From the NCBI RefSeq assembly GCF_002014985.1, contig NZ_MUXU01000018.1, positions 7,146-71,145 of the forward strand: a DNA stretch of 64,000 nt, read 5' to 3'. Each line of letters opens with the position of its first letter. Position 1 is the stretch's first letter. Below, in pieces: positions 18,177 to 26,363 of the stretch. This DNA comes from Moraxella caviae. GTDB lineage: Bacteria > Pseudomonadota > Gammaproteobacteria > Pseudomonadales > Moraxellaceae. Made by a program: the position numbers and the translations under genes. Below the pieces are notes generated by a model. The model searched no databases. It saw only the letters and a program-made list of their open reading frames with translations, and had not been told where the DNA came from.

Positions 18177-18185
18177 TATCCACAG
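18177..18185 (+). promoter_or_regulatory. Second DnaA-box-like site in repeat A
   Basis: TTATCCACA again, in the same orientation and flanked by AAAG and GATTTTGGGG. In repeat B the corresponding site reads TTATCCATA. Confidence 0.5.
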
Positions 18186-18354
18186 ATTTTGGGGATAAGA
18201 GTTTAAAGGTTTGGCAAGGCTAATGATGGCAAGGCTTGGCGTTGAGTTGGACGAAAAGTCGGCTGGGGGAATTTGGCAGGTGATGAGCGAGAGAAAAGTT
18301 GTTGGTAGGTCGGTGTTTTGAGACAGTTAAGATGTTTCACGCAGATTTTTACAA

Positions 18355-18387
18355 TAAAAAACAACCCAAATGCGAGTTTGGGTTGTT
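18355..18387 (-). terminator. Rho-independent terminator of the liu operon
   Basis: Arms AACAACCCAAA (18360-18370) and TTTGGGTTGTT (18377-18387); on the minus strand the stem is followed by TTTTTAT. It is part of the long repeat and is identical in copy B. Confidence 0.85.
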
Positions 18388-18420
18388 GATGGGTGATGTT
18401 TAGTTGTTTGTTGGGCAGAC

Positions 18421-19317
18421 TTATTTGGATTGCCAATAGGCGATGGCGGCATTGGAACGGCTGGTTCTACCAAGGCGTTCCATAATGGCTTTGCCTGCAT
18501 GCATGAGCTTGTCTTTATCCACGCCTGTTTGATAGCCCATCTTGTCAAGCAGATAATGCAAATCTTCAGTGGCGACATTGCCTGATGCGCCCTTGGCATA
18601 AGGGCAGCCGCCAAGCCCTGCAATGGATGAGTCAAAGGTGCGAATGCCCATGTTTAAAGACGCATAAACATTGGCGATTGCCATGCCGTAGGTGTTGTGA
18701 AAATGCCCTGCAAGCAGATGAGTGTCGGTACGCTTTTGGCATTCGTGCCAGACAGCTTCTACCTTATCAGGTGTTGCGGTGCCAATGGTCTCACCAAGAG
18801 ACACTTCATAGCAGCCCATATCGATAAGCCGCGCTACCACATCCGCCACTGCCACAGGGGAAATCGCCCCTTCATAAGGACAATCCACCATGCACGACAC
18901 ATAGCCGCGAACTTTTACGCCATCGGCTTTGGCGTGTGCCATGATGTCATCAAAGCGAGCAAGGCTTTCGGCGATGGTGCAGTTGATGTTTTTTTGGGTG
19001 AAACTCTCGCTTGCGCCTGTAAAAATCGCCACTTCACGGCAGCCTACCGCCACCGCCGCTTGGTAACCTTTTAAATTAGGGGTTAAAAGGCTGAAATTGA
19101 CATCGGTTGGTTTGGTCAGTTGGGCGAACAGTTCGGTGCTGCCCGCCATCTGCGGCACCCATTTGGGCGAGACGCAAGAGCCAACTTCAATGTCCTTTAA
19201 TCCTGCGTCTACCAAGTTGTTAATTAAAGTTAATTTATCATCAAGACTTAGCACCACGCTTTCGTTTTGCAATCCATCGCGTGCGCCAACTTCAACAATT
19301 TTAACAAAATCATTCAT
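18421..19317 (-). CDS. mvaB: Hydroxymethylglutaryl-CoA lyase
   Basis: This enzyme cleaves HMG-CoA to acetoacetate and acetyl-CoA, the last step of leucine breakdown (LiuE in pseudomonads). The TIM-barrel start VEVGARDGLQNE and the signature AGLGGCPYAKGASGN with its catalytic cysteine are visible. ATG at 19317 (298 residues) is chosen because TAAGGGA sits at the right distance; the in-frame ATG two codons upstream abuts this site. It is last in the minus-strand order ivd-mccB-echA-mccA-mvaB. Its stop is followed at once by long repeat A. Confidence 0.93.
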   Translation of the reverse strand: MNDFVKIVEVGARDGLQNESVVLSLDDKLTLINNLVDAGLKDIEVGSCVSPKWVPQMAGSTELFAQLTKPTDVNFSLLTPNLKGYQAAVAVGCREVAIFTGASESFTQKNINCTIAESLARFDDIMAHAKADGVKVRGYVSCMVDCPYEGAISPVAVADVVARLIDMGCYEVSLGETIGTATPDKVEAVWHECQKRTDTHLLAGHFHNTYGMAIANVYASLNMGIRTFDSSIAGLGGCPYAKGASGNVATEDLHYLLDKMGYQTGVDKDKLMHAGKAIMERLGRTSRSNAAIAYWQSK

Positions 19318-19364
19318 AAGCATTCCCTTAGATGGTTGTTTAAAAAGCATGCCAAATCAGAAGA

Positions 19365-19395
19365 TCGTTCGTGGTGAGCTTTGAGCCATGGCGGT
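19365..19395 (+). repeat. Degraded REP-like element
   Basis: CGTTCGTGGTGAGCTTTGAG followed by CCATGGCGGTTTTTG matches the minus-strand sequence of the REP-like element near 7757-7792, including its flank, with a few bases of the GTCGAA core lost. It lies between mvaB and mccA. Confidence 0.55.
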
Positions 19396-19490
19396 TTTTG
19401 CTTTCTTTTGGCAGGCTGACGCAAACGAAAAACCACATCGGCATACTTTTTTAGACCATGTTGCTTTCTTTTTTAGATTGCATTTTGCCA

Positions 19491-21467
19491 TTACGCTTTT
19501 TCAAAGGCAATCAGCTCATCATCGGCTTTTAATTGATCGCCCACACCAAAGAACACTTCTTGGACAACGCCATCGTCAGGTGCTTTGATGGTGTAGGTGA
19601 TTTTCATGGCTTCAAGCGTGAGCAAAATGTCGTCTTTTTTGACGCTTTGCCCTTTTTGTACCATTACTGCCGTTACCATGCCCGGCATTGGCGCTTTTAG
19701 TCCGCCTGCGTTGTCGTCAGCATTTGTGCCGTAGTTGATGGCTTTTGGGGCGAAGGCAAAGGCGTTGGCTTGGCTAAATAGAGTCAAATGCCCCACATGA
19801 TGCGTGGTGTCGTGATAAAACGCCACTTGCTTGCGGATGCTGTCTTGGGTGATTTGCGCGGTAGTAGCGCTGGTCAAGATGACGTTTAGCGTCAGCTCAT
19901 GCTCGTGATAATTTACCACAAAGCCATCATCGCCATTTGCACGCACAGACACGCTTAGGGTCTGTCCCATGTGTTCAAATTCCACCACATGATTTGCCAC
20001 AACGTTTGAGCGCCAGAGTGGGCGATCATGCCACGCACTGCCACTTGGATTTAGATTTAACAAAAACCAAATCACGCCTGCAGTCATGATGTCATCATCA
20101 GTGGCGCAATCACGGCTTAAAAGCTCGATTTCGTGCTTGCCAATCAGCCCTGTGTCAAGTGCCACATCGGCAAATGCAGGCAAGCGAATAATGCGATCTA
20201 AAAAGGCGACGTTATTACCAAGTCCTGCAATGTGAAATTCTTGTAAGGCGTGGTGCATTTGGGTTAGGGCGTTTTTACGGTCTTCGCCCCACACGATGAG
20301 TTTGGCAATCATCGGATCATAAAAAGTGGTGATGTCGTCATTTGCCACTACGCCGCTATCCACACGCACACGCGCACTTGGTGTCGGTGGCGATAAGTGC
20401 GTGATTTTGCCGATGGCAGGTAGATAGCCATCTTCTGGGATTTCCGCATAAATGCGTGCTTCTATGGCATGACCTTGGCAAATGATTTCGTCTTGGGTTT
20501 TGGGCAGTTTTTCACCAAAAGCCACACGCAGCTGCCACTCCACCAAATCAATGCCCGTTACCATTTCTGTAACAGGATGCTCAACTTGCAAGCGGGTATT
20601 CATTTCCATAAAGTACGCCGTGCCGCTTTGGTCGGCGATAAATTCCACCGTACCCGCACCGACATAATTTACCGCACGCGCTGCATCAATGGCGGCTTTA
20701 CGCATGATGGCAAGTTTGTCTTCGCTGATGTTTGGCGCAGGCGCTTCTTCAATCACCTTTTGGTGGCGGCGCTGCACCGAGCAGTCTCGCTCAAATAAAT
20801 GCACATAATTGCCGTGCGTGTCGCCAAAGATTTGTACCTCCACATGGCGTGGATTGACGATATAGCGTTCAATCAGTACGTCTTCATTGCCGAAGCTGGA
20901 TTTGGCTTCTGCTTTACAAGACGACAGATTTTCCAAAAACTCTTCAGATTTTTCTACCAAGCGCATGCCTTTACCGCCGCCGCCAGCACTGGCTTTGATA
21001 AGCAGTGGATAGCCGATTTGGTCGGCTTGGGCGTGCAAAAAATGCGGGTCTTGATTGTCGCCATGATAACCGGGCGTCAAAGGTACGCCTGCGTTTTGCA
21101 TGAGCGCTTTTGATGTGGCTTTTAGACCCATGTCCAAAATGGCAGAGACGGGCGGCCCAATAAAGACGATGTCATTATCAGCGCAGGCTTTGGCAAAGTC
21201 GGCGTTTTCGGATAAAAAACCATAACCGGGGTGAATGGCGTTTGCGTTTGTGGCTTTGGCGGCGCTGATGATTTTATCCATTTGTAAATAACTTTGGACA
21301 GGGGGGTTGGCACCGATGTACACCGCTTCATCGGCAAGTTTGACGTGCTGTGCGTTTTTGTCAGCGTCTGAATACACCGCCACTGTAGCAACGCCCAATT
21401 TTTTGGCGCTGGCAATGATACGGCAGGCAATTTCACCACGATTGGCAATGAGAATTTTATGAAACAT
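19491..21467 (-). CDS. mccA: Methylcrotonoyl-CoA carboxylase biotin-containing alpha subunit
   Basis: This is the biotin carboxylase plus biotin carrier subunit (LiuD type) that carboxylates biotin for 3-methylcrotonyl-CoA. From ATG at 21467 (658 residues) it shows the biotin carboxylase start KILIANRGEIACRI, an ATP-grasp loop (KASAGGGGKGMR), the EMNTRLQVEHPVTEM motif, and a C-terminal biotinyl domain with EAMKIT, the lysine being the biotin site (AMKM is more usual). RBS AAGGA supports this ATG over the TTG two codons upstream. A propionyl- or geranyl-CoA carboxylase has similar sequence, but the neighbours fix the assignment. Confidence 0.93.
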   Translation of the reverse strand: MFHKILIANRGEIACRIIASAKKLGVATVAVYSDADKNAQHVKLADEAVYIGANPPVQSYLQMDKIISAAKATNANAIHPGYGFLSENADFAKACADNDIVFIGPPVSAILDMGLKATSKALMQNAGVPLTPGYHGDNQDPHFLHAQADQIGYPLLIKASAGGGGKGMRLVEKSEEFLENLSSCKAEAKSSFGNEDVLIERYIVNPRHVEVQIFGDTHGNYVHLFERDCSVQRRHQKVIEEAPAPNISEDKLAIMRKAAIDAARAVNYVGAGTVEFIADQSGTAYFMEMNTRLQVEHPVTEMVTGIDLVEWQLRVAFGEKLPKTQDEIICQGHAIEARIYAEIPEDGYLPAIGKITHLSPPTPSARVRVDSGVVANDDITTFYDPMIAKLIVWGEDRKNALTQMHHALQEFHIAGLGNNVAFLDRIIRLPAFADVALDTGLIGKHEIELLSRDCATDDDIMTAGVIWFLLNLNPSGSAWHDRPLWRSNVVANHVVEFEHMGQTLSVSVRANGDDGFVVNYHEHELTLNVILTSATTAQITQDSIRKQVAFYHDTTHHVGHLTLFSQANAFAFAPKAINYGTNADDNAGGLKAPMPGMVTAVMVQKGQSVKKDDILLTLEAMKITYTIKAPDDGVVQEVFFGVGDQLKADDELIAFEKA

Positions 21468-21524
21468 GAGCAATCCTTATCTATTTTTGTGCTGGGTTTG
21501 GTTTTATGGTTTTAAACGATCTCG

Positions 21525-22310
21525 TTAAACAATCCAATTTGGCGTACGTTTGTTTAAAAATGCCGTCAAGCCTTCTTTGGCTTCTGCGCCTTGCCGCAGC
21601 GTGGCGATGTGCTTTGCGGTTTCATCAAGCAGCTGATCATCAATAGGGCGATTTGCCACCATGTCAATGAGTGATTTGGACGCACATTGAGCAAAAGGCG
21701 CGCCTTGTAAGATGGCGTGGATAATTTTATCCAAAGTCTCATCAAGTGCGTCAGGCTCGCAGATTTCATGAGCAAGCCCAATGTGTAAGGCGGTGTCAGC
21801 GTCAATGCGCTCAGCGGTTAGAAAATATCTGCGTGCTTGACGTTCACCGATGGCTCGCACCACATAAGGGCTGATGGTAGATGGCGCAAGACCAAGGCGC
21901 ACTTCGCTGGTGGCAAATTTGGCATGAGTGCTTGCCACGCAGATGTCGCACGCACTGACCAGCCCCATGCCGCCGCCTAAAGCTGCTCCCTGCACACGCG
22001 CGATGGTGGGTTTATTTAACGTGGCTAGGGTGTGGAGCATTTTGGCTAGGCGTTTGGCGTCAGCGATGTTTTCATCAACGCTGGCTTCGCCTGCTTTTTT
22101 CATCCAATTTAAATCTGCCCCTGCCGAAAAACTCTTGCCACGTCCAGCCAGTACCACCACACGCACATCATCATCGTGCGCCAGCGCATCAAAGCACGTT
22201 TGCAGCTCGCCAATCACCCCTTCGTTAAAGGCGTTATGCACATCAGGGCGACTGAGCCAAACGGTGGCGACTTGGTTGTCTTTGATGAGTTCAAGATAGT
22301 CAAATTTCAT
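21525..22310 (-). CDS. liuC: Methylglutaconyl-CoA hydratase (enoyl-CoA hydratase family)
   Basis: A crotonase-fold enzyme expected to hydrate 3-methylglutaconyl-CoA to HMG-CoA. The CoA-binding and oxyanion segments GKSFSAGADLNWMKKAG and VQGAALGGGMGLV are clear. The SAGADLNWM form, the length (261 residues) and the position between mccB and mccA match LiuC rather than a general fatty acid enzyme. Two adjacent ATG codons are possible starts; the second is better spaced from AAGGA. Confidence 0.9.
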   Translation of the reverse strand: MKFDYLELIKDNQVATVWLSRPDVHNAFNEGVIGELQTCFDALAHDDDVRVVVLAGRGKSFSAGADLNWMKKAGEASVDENIADAKRLAKMLHTLATLNKPTIARVQGAALGGGMGLVSACDICVASTHAKFATSEVRLGLAPSTISPYVVRAIGERQARRYFLTAERIDADTALHIGLAHEICEPDALDETLDKIIHAILQGAPFAQCASKSLIDMVANRPIDDQLLDETAKHIATLRQGAEAKEGLTAFLNKRTPNWIV

Positions 22311-22369
22311 CATAATTCCTTTTATTGTTTGGTAATTTGCTGTGTGAATTTACCATTTATCATAAACCA

Positions 22370-23971
22370 TCACATACGGAATACGCCAAAATGCGTGGCT
22401 TCGGTCGGTGCATTCATGGCACTCATTAGGCTAAGTGCCAGCACTCTGCGAGAGTCGGCAGGGTCAATCACGCCATCGTCCCACAAGCGTGCAGACGCAT
22501 AATAAGGATGTCCTTGTCGTTCGTATTGCTCTTTAATAGGGGCTTTAAATTCGGCTTCTTCTTCGCTTGACCAGCTGCCACCACGACTTTCTATTTGTTC
22601 ACGTTTGATGGTGGATAGTACGCTCGCCGCCTGCTCGCCGCCCATCACTGAAATGCGTGAATTTGGCCATGTCCACATAAAGCGTGGCGAATATGCACGC
22701 CCACACATGCCGTAGTTGCCAGCGCCAAATGAGCCGCCTACCACGAGCGTGATTTTGGGAACTTTCGCAGTGGCGACAGCCATCACCAGTTTTGCGCCAT
22801 GTTTGGCGATGCCTTCGTTTTCGTACTTTTGCCCCACCATAAAGCCTGTGATGTTTTGCAAGAAAATCAGCGGAATGTTGCGCTGGCAGCACAGCTCAAT
22901 AAAGTGCGCGCCTTTTTGGGCGGATTCCGAAAATAAAATGCCGTTATTGGCGATGATGCCGACATTCATGCCGTAAATTTTGGCAAAGCCTGTAACCAAA
23001 GTTGTGCCAAAACGCTCTTTAAATTCATGAAATTCTGAGCCGTCCACAAGGCGTGCGATAATCTCACGAATGTCAAAAGGCTGGCGGCTGTCGGTAGGAA
23101 TGATGCCGTACAGCTCGTTTTGGTCGTACAGTGGCGCTTTGATGTCGGTGGGCAGCGCTTGGGCGGACTTGCCTAAATTTGCCACAATATCACGAGCGAT
23201 TAAGATGGCGTGTTCGTCATTTTCTGCCAAGTGATCCGCCACACCTGACAGGCGTGTATGCACATCACCGCCGCCTAGGTCTTCGCTAGACACCACTTCG
23301 CCTGTGGCTGCCTTGACCAGCGGTGGGCCACCTAGAAAAATCGTGCCTTGATTGCGCACAATGATTGTCTCATCGCTCATGGCAGGAACGTACGCACCGC
23401 CCGCGGTACAGCTGCCCATGACGATGGCGATTTGAGCAATGCCTTTGGCAGACATATTGGCTTGATTATAAAAAATTCGCCCAAAGTGTTCTCTGTCTGG
23501 GAAAACCTGATCTTGCATGGGCAAAAATGCGCCGCCTGAATCCACCATATAAATGCACGGCAAATGGTTTTGTTCGGCGATTTCTTGGGCGCGTAGGTGT
23601 TTTTTGACGGTGAGTGGATAATAAGTGCCGCCTTTGACGGTTGCGTCATTTGCCACAATCATACACGCCACGCCATGCACCAAGCCCACGCCTGCCACCA
23701 CGCTCGCTGATGGAATATCGTCTTCGTATACGCCAAGCCCTGCCAGCTGACCGATTTCTAAAAATGCAGTACCGTGGTCAATGAGCTTATCAATGCGTGT
23801 GCGAGCAAGCAATTTACCGCGTGCCAAGTGCTTTTGGCGTGCTGATTCACTGCCACCTAAGCTGATTTTGCCAACCACTTGCTTTAAATCGTCCACAAGC
23901 GTGCGCATGGCGGCGTGGTTTTGTTGATAAGACTCACTTTTTGGGTTGATTTGGCTTTTGATTGGCTTCAT
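22370..23971 (-). CDS. mccB: Methylcrotonoyl-CoA carboxylase carboxyltransferase beta subunit
   Basis: This carboxyltransferase moves CO2 from carboxybiotin to 3-methylcrotonyl-CoA (LiuB type). It has 533 residues from ATG at 23971, which has AGGGAAG before it. The open frame continues 38 codons upstream without a family match. Features include [36 protein letters not shown], and [25 protein letters not shown] near the C-terminus, all typical of acyl-CoA carboxylase beta subunits. It is downstream of ivd by 88 bases. Confidence 0.94.
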   Translation of the reverse strand: MKPIKSQINPKSESYQQNHAAMRTLVDDLKQVVGKISLGGSESARQKHLARGKLLARTRIDKLIDHGTAFLEIGQLAGLGVYEDDIPSASVVAGVGLVHGVACMIVANDATVKGGTYYPLTVKKHLRAQEIAEQNHLPCIYMVDSGGAFLPMQDQVFPDREHFGRIFYNQANMSAKGIAQIAIVMGSCTAGGAYVPAMSDETIIVRNQGTIFLGGPPLVKAATGEVVSSEDLGGGDVHTRLSGVADHLAENDEHAILIARDIVANLGKSAQALPTDIKAPLYDQNELYGIIPTDSRQPFDIREIIARLVDGSEFHEFKERFGTTLVTGFAKIYGMNVGIIANNGILFSESAQKGAHFIELCCQRNIPLIFLQNITGFMVGQKYENEGIAKHGAKLVMAVATAKVPKITLVVGGSFGAGNYGMCGRAYSPRFMWTWPNSRISVMGGEQAASVLSTIKREQIESRGGSWSSEEEAEFKAPIKEQYERQGHPYYASARLWDDGVIDPADSRRVLALSLMSAMNAPTEATHFGVFRM

Positions 23972-24059
23972 AAACACTTCCCTTTGTATTTTATGGTGTT
24001 GTGGTGTTTGGATTGTGAGAAGGACTTGCGTGCGGACAAGTCCTTTTGGGTTTAATTTA

Positions 24060-25232
24060 TCATGCAGTTTCGTTAAACAGCTCACGACCGATTAGCATAC
24101 GGCGAATCTCTGATGTGCCTGCGCCGATTTCGTACAGCTTGGCGTCACGCCACAGTCTGCCTGTTGGGTATTCGTTGATGTAGCCATTACCGCCTAGGAT
24201 TTGAATGGCTTCGCCTGCCATCCATGTGGCTTTTTCGGCGGCGTATAAAATTGCACTGGCGGCATCTTTTCTTAGGCTGCGGTCGTGGTCGGCTTTATCG
24301 CAGGCTTGTCCTACGGCATAAACAAGCGCTTTACAGGCAAGGTGCGTGGAGTACATATCGGCGATTTTGCCTTGAATGAGCTGAAATTCACCAATGGCTT
24401 GTCCAAACTGTTTGCGCTCATGGATGTATGGAATCACCACGTCCATGCACGCATCCATAATGCCAAGCGGGCCTGCAGACAGCACTGCACGCTCATAATC
24501 AAGACCGCTCATCAGCACTTTTACGCCATTGCCTACGCCGCCGAGTACGTTTTCTTTGGGGATTTTGACGTTGTCAAAGAAAATCGGATAGGTATTTGAG
24601 CCACGCATACCCAGCTTGTCAAGGTGTGTGCCATGACTAAATCCTTCCATGCCTTTTTCCACCAAAAATGCCGTCATGCCTTTTGCGCCCGCATTGACGT
24701 CAGTTTTGGCATAAACCACTAACACATCAGCATCGCCGCCATTGGTGATCCACATTTTTGCGCCGTTTAGCAGATAGTGATCGCCTTTGTCTTCGGCTTT
24801 GAGTTTCATACTCACCACGTCTGAGCCTGCGTTTGGCTCACTCATGGCAAGCGCGCCCACATAGTCGCCGCTGATGAGTTTTGGTAGGTATTTTTGGCGC
24901 TGAGTTTCGTTGCCGTTGCGGTAGATTTGATTGACGCACAGATTAGAATGCGCACCATAAGATAAGCCCACAGACGCAGACGCACGCGAGATTTCTTGCA
25001 TGACAATCATATGCGCCAAATAGCCCATATTCACGCCGCCGTATTCTTCTGGCACGGTCATGCCAAGCAGTCCCATGTCGCCAAATTTTTTCCACAAATG
25101 GGCAGGAAATTCGTTCTTTTCGTCAATTTCGCTGGCAAAAGGGGCGATTTCTTTGTTGGCAAAATCACGCACCGCATCACGCAGAGCGCTTAAAGTATCG
25201 TCAAAACCAAAATCAAGCGTGCTTAGATTCAT
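24060..25232 (-). CDS. ivd: Isovaleryl-CoA dehydrogenase
   Basis: A flavin-dependent acyl-CoA dehydrogenase of 390 residues that oxidises isovaleryl-CoA to 3-methylcrotonyl-CoA (LiuA type). The family motifs [23 protein letters not shown] and the C-terminal [23 protein letters not shown] are clear. The glutamate in LDYERAVLS lies where isovaleryl-CoA dehydrogenases place the catalytic base, which supports this substrate over straight-chain acyl-CoA. RBS AAAGGA precedes the ATG. It is first in the liu operon and divergent from a TetR gene. Confidence 0.94.
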   Translation of the reverse strand: MNLSTLDFGFDDTLSALRDAVRDFANKEIAPFASEIDEKNEFPAHLWKKFGDMGLLGMTVPEEYGGVNMGYLAHMIVMQEISRASASVGLSYGAHSNLCVNQIYRNGNETQRQKYLPKLISGDYVGALAMSEPNAGSDVVSMKLKAEDKGDHYLLNGAKMWITNGGDADVLVVYAKTDVNAGAKGMTAFLVEKGMEGFSHGTHLDKLGMRGSNTYPIFFDNVKIPKENVLGGVGNGVKVLMSGLDYERAVLSAGPLGIMDACMDVVIPYIHERKQFGQAIGEFQLIQGKIADMYSTHLACKALVYAVGQACDKADHDRSLRKDAASAILYAAEKATWMAGEAIQILGGNGYINEYPTGRLWRDAKLYEIGAGTSEIRRMLIGRELFNETA

Positions 25233-25389
25233 GTTACTATCCTTTTTAACAAGTGGGTTGGTACAAGCGGCTCATCGCTATCGTCCGCTACGACAAGCTG
25301 GTAACGCGCGGTTGTGCTGCGTTTTTTGCTTGTCTTGGGTATATCATACACGCTTTTTTTAAAAAAGTGAATAAAAATTCAAAAAATGG

Positions 25390-25417
25390 TTTACAAGTCA
25401 TTTTAAACTGGTAAAAT
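25390..25417 (+). promoter_or_regulatory. Promoter of the TetR-family gene
   Basis: TTTACA (25390-25395), a 16-base spacer and TAAAAT (25412-25417). A minus-strand -10-like TATGAT for ivd lies near 25343-25348, so the two promoters are back to back. Confidence 0.55.
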
Positions 25418-25423
25418 ACCCAT

Positions 25424-25471
25424 AACGACAAAGATAATTAACGACAAAGATAAATAACGTCAAAGATAGTG
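25424..25471. repeat. Three tandem 16-base repeats in the ivd/tetR intergenic region
   Basis: Copies at 25424-25439, 25440-25455 and 25456-25471 share AACGACAAAGATAA or a one- to three-base variant. They follow the tetR promoter directly and could be binding sites for the TetR protein or a DNA-bending protein. The unit is not itself palindromic, which is unusual for a TetR operator. Confidence 0.75.
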
Positions 25472-25548
25472 CCGTTAATAAAATTTTAAAAAATTAAAAA
25501 ACCATAAATAAGCAAAGTCTTCATTTAAATTTTAAAAAAGAAAACATC

Positions 25549-26292
25549 GTGCAAACTGACATTACTAAATCCTGCGAAAAAAATACTTATAAACGCTCAA
25601 AACTCATGCAAAAACGCATTGAGCAAAATAAAAAATCTATCATCGCTGCCGCCAAGAGTCTGGTGGGTGATGGCGGATTTAAGCACGCACAGATTGTGGC
25701 GATTGCTGAGATGGCGGGTGTGTCGCATGGTTTGGTGTATCGGTATTTTGATAATAAAAGCGCCTTGATGGTGCAGGTTTTGCGTGATGTGGCAGGGCAT
25801 GAGATTCAGATTTTACAAGCCATCGCCAAAAGTGAGCTTGCGCCTGATAAAAAGTTGCATAAGGCGGTTGCAACCTTTGTCAAGCGCGCCTTAAACAGTC
25901 CGCACACCGCTTATGCGTTCATGCTTGAGCCAGTGGACGACATTGAATTTGAAAAAGCAAGGGTCGCCATTAAGCATGACATTGCTCGTGCCATTGAGAC
26001 GATTTTGCAGCAGGGCAAAGCGGCAGGCGTGCTGTCGGTGGAAAATATTCATACCGCTGCTTTGTGTATCGTTGGCGCGATGACTTTTTCGGTGATTGAG
26101 CCTTTTTATTATGAATATCAGCAGCGTGAAGGCAGGCAAGACGCTGATGGTGCAGCGATTGATGATTTAAACAGTGTAAACCCCAACCAAGCGCTCAGCG
26201 CTCATCGGACACAAGGTCTGGACGATGAGTATCGGGTGCAATTTAGTCAGCAGGTCGCCGATTTGTGTGTGAATTTGGCAAAAACAAGCTAA
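25549..26292 (+). CDS. TetR/AcrR-family transcriptional regulator
   Basis: 247 residues from GTG at 25549; ATG at 25606 (residue 20) is an alternative and matches the usual N-terminus better. The helix-turn-helix lies at about residues 30-75 (IIAAAKSLVGDGGF...IAEMAGVSHGLVYRYFDNKSAL). The ligand domain has no recognisable signature. Divergent position from ivd suggests it represses the liu operon in response to an acyl-CoA, as reported for TetR-type LiuQ regulators in some proteobacteria; pseudomonads use a MerR-type LiuR instead. The target is inferred from position only. Confidence 0.85.
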   Translation: MQTDITKSCEKNTYKRSKLMQKRIEQNKKSIIAAAKSLVGDGGFKHAQIVAIAEMAGVSHGLVYRYFDNKSALMVQVLRDVAGHEIQILQAIAKSELAPDKKLHKAVATFVKRALNSPHTAYAFMLEPVDDIEFEKARVAIKHDIARAIETILQQGKAAGVLSVENIHTAALCIVGAMTFSVIEPFYYEYQQREGRQDADGAAIDDLNSVNPNQALSAHRTQGLDDEYRVQFSQQVADLCVNLAKTS

Positions 26293-26363
26293 ACAAAACC
26301 AAACTTTCTTAACGCAAATCTTGGCAAGCACAGACGGCGGCAAAATCAAAAGGAGTGTGATTT

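Larger units (their letters stand above)
17931..18414. repeat. Long direct repeat, copy A (about 484 bp)
   Basis: Nearly the same sequence as copy B at 30601-31085, in the same orientation, with scattered substitutions and a few small indels by eye. In order it holds TTATCCACA (17942-17950), an AT-rich core with the palindrome GATAAAATTTATC, a second TTATCCACA near 18177, a GC-richer part, and a minus-strand terminator. Its last 20 or so bases match the 3' end of hutI including its stop, although the neighbour here is mvaB. It has no convincing open frame. It fills most of the gene-free stretch 17860-18420. Confidence 0.92.

Noticed and set aside
17931..18414. Repeat A as the chromosomal origin of replication
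   Set aside because: It has only two DnaA-box-like sites, exists in two copies and lacks the usual dnaA, rpmH or gid neighbours.
23972..24085. Upstream extension of mccB by 38 codons
   Set aside because: It overlaps the end of ivd, lacks family similarity, and the ATG at 23971 has a good ribosome binding site.
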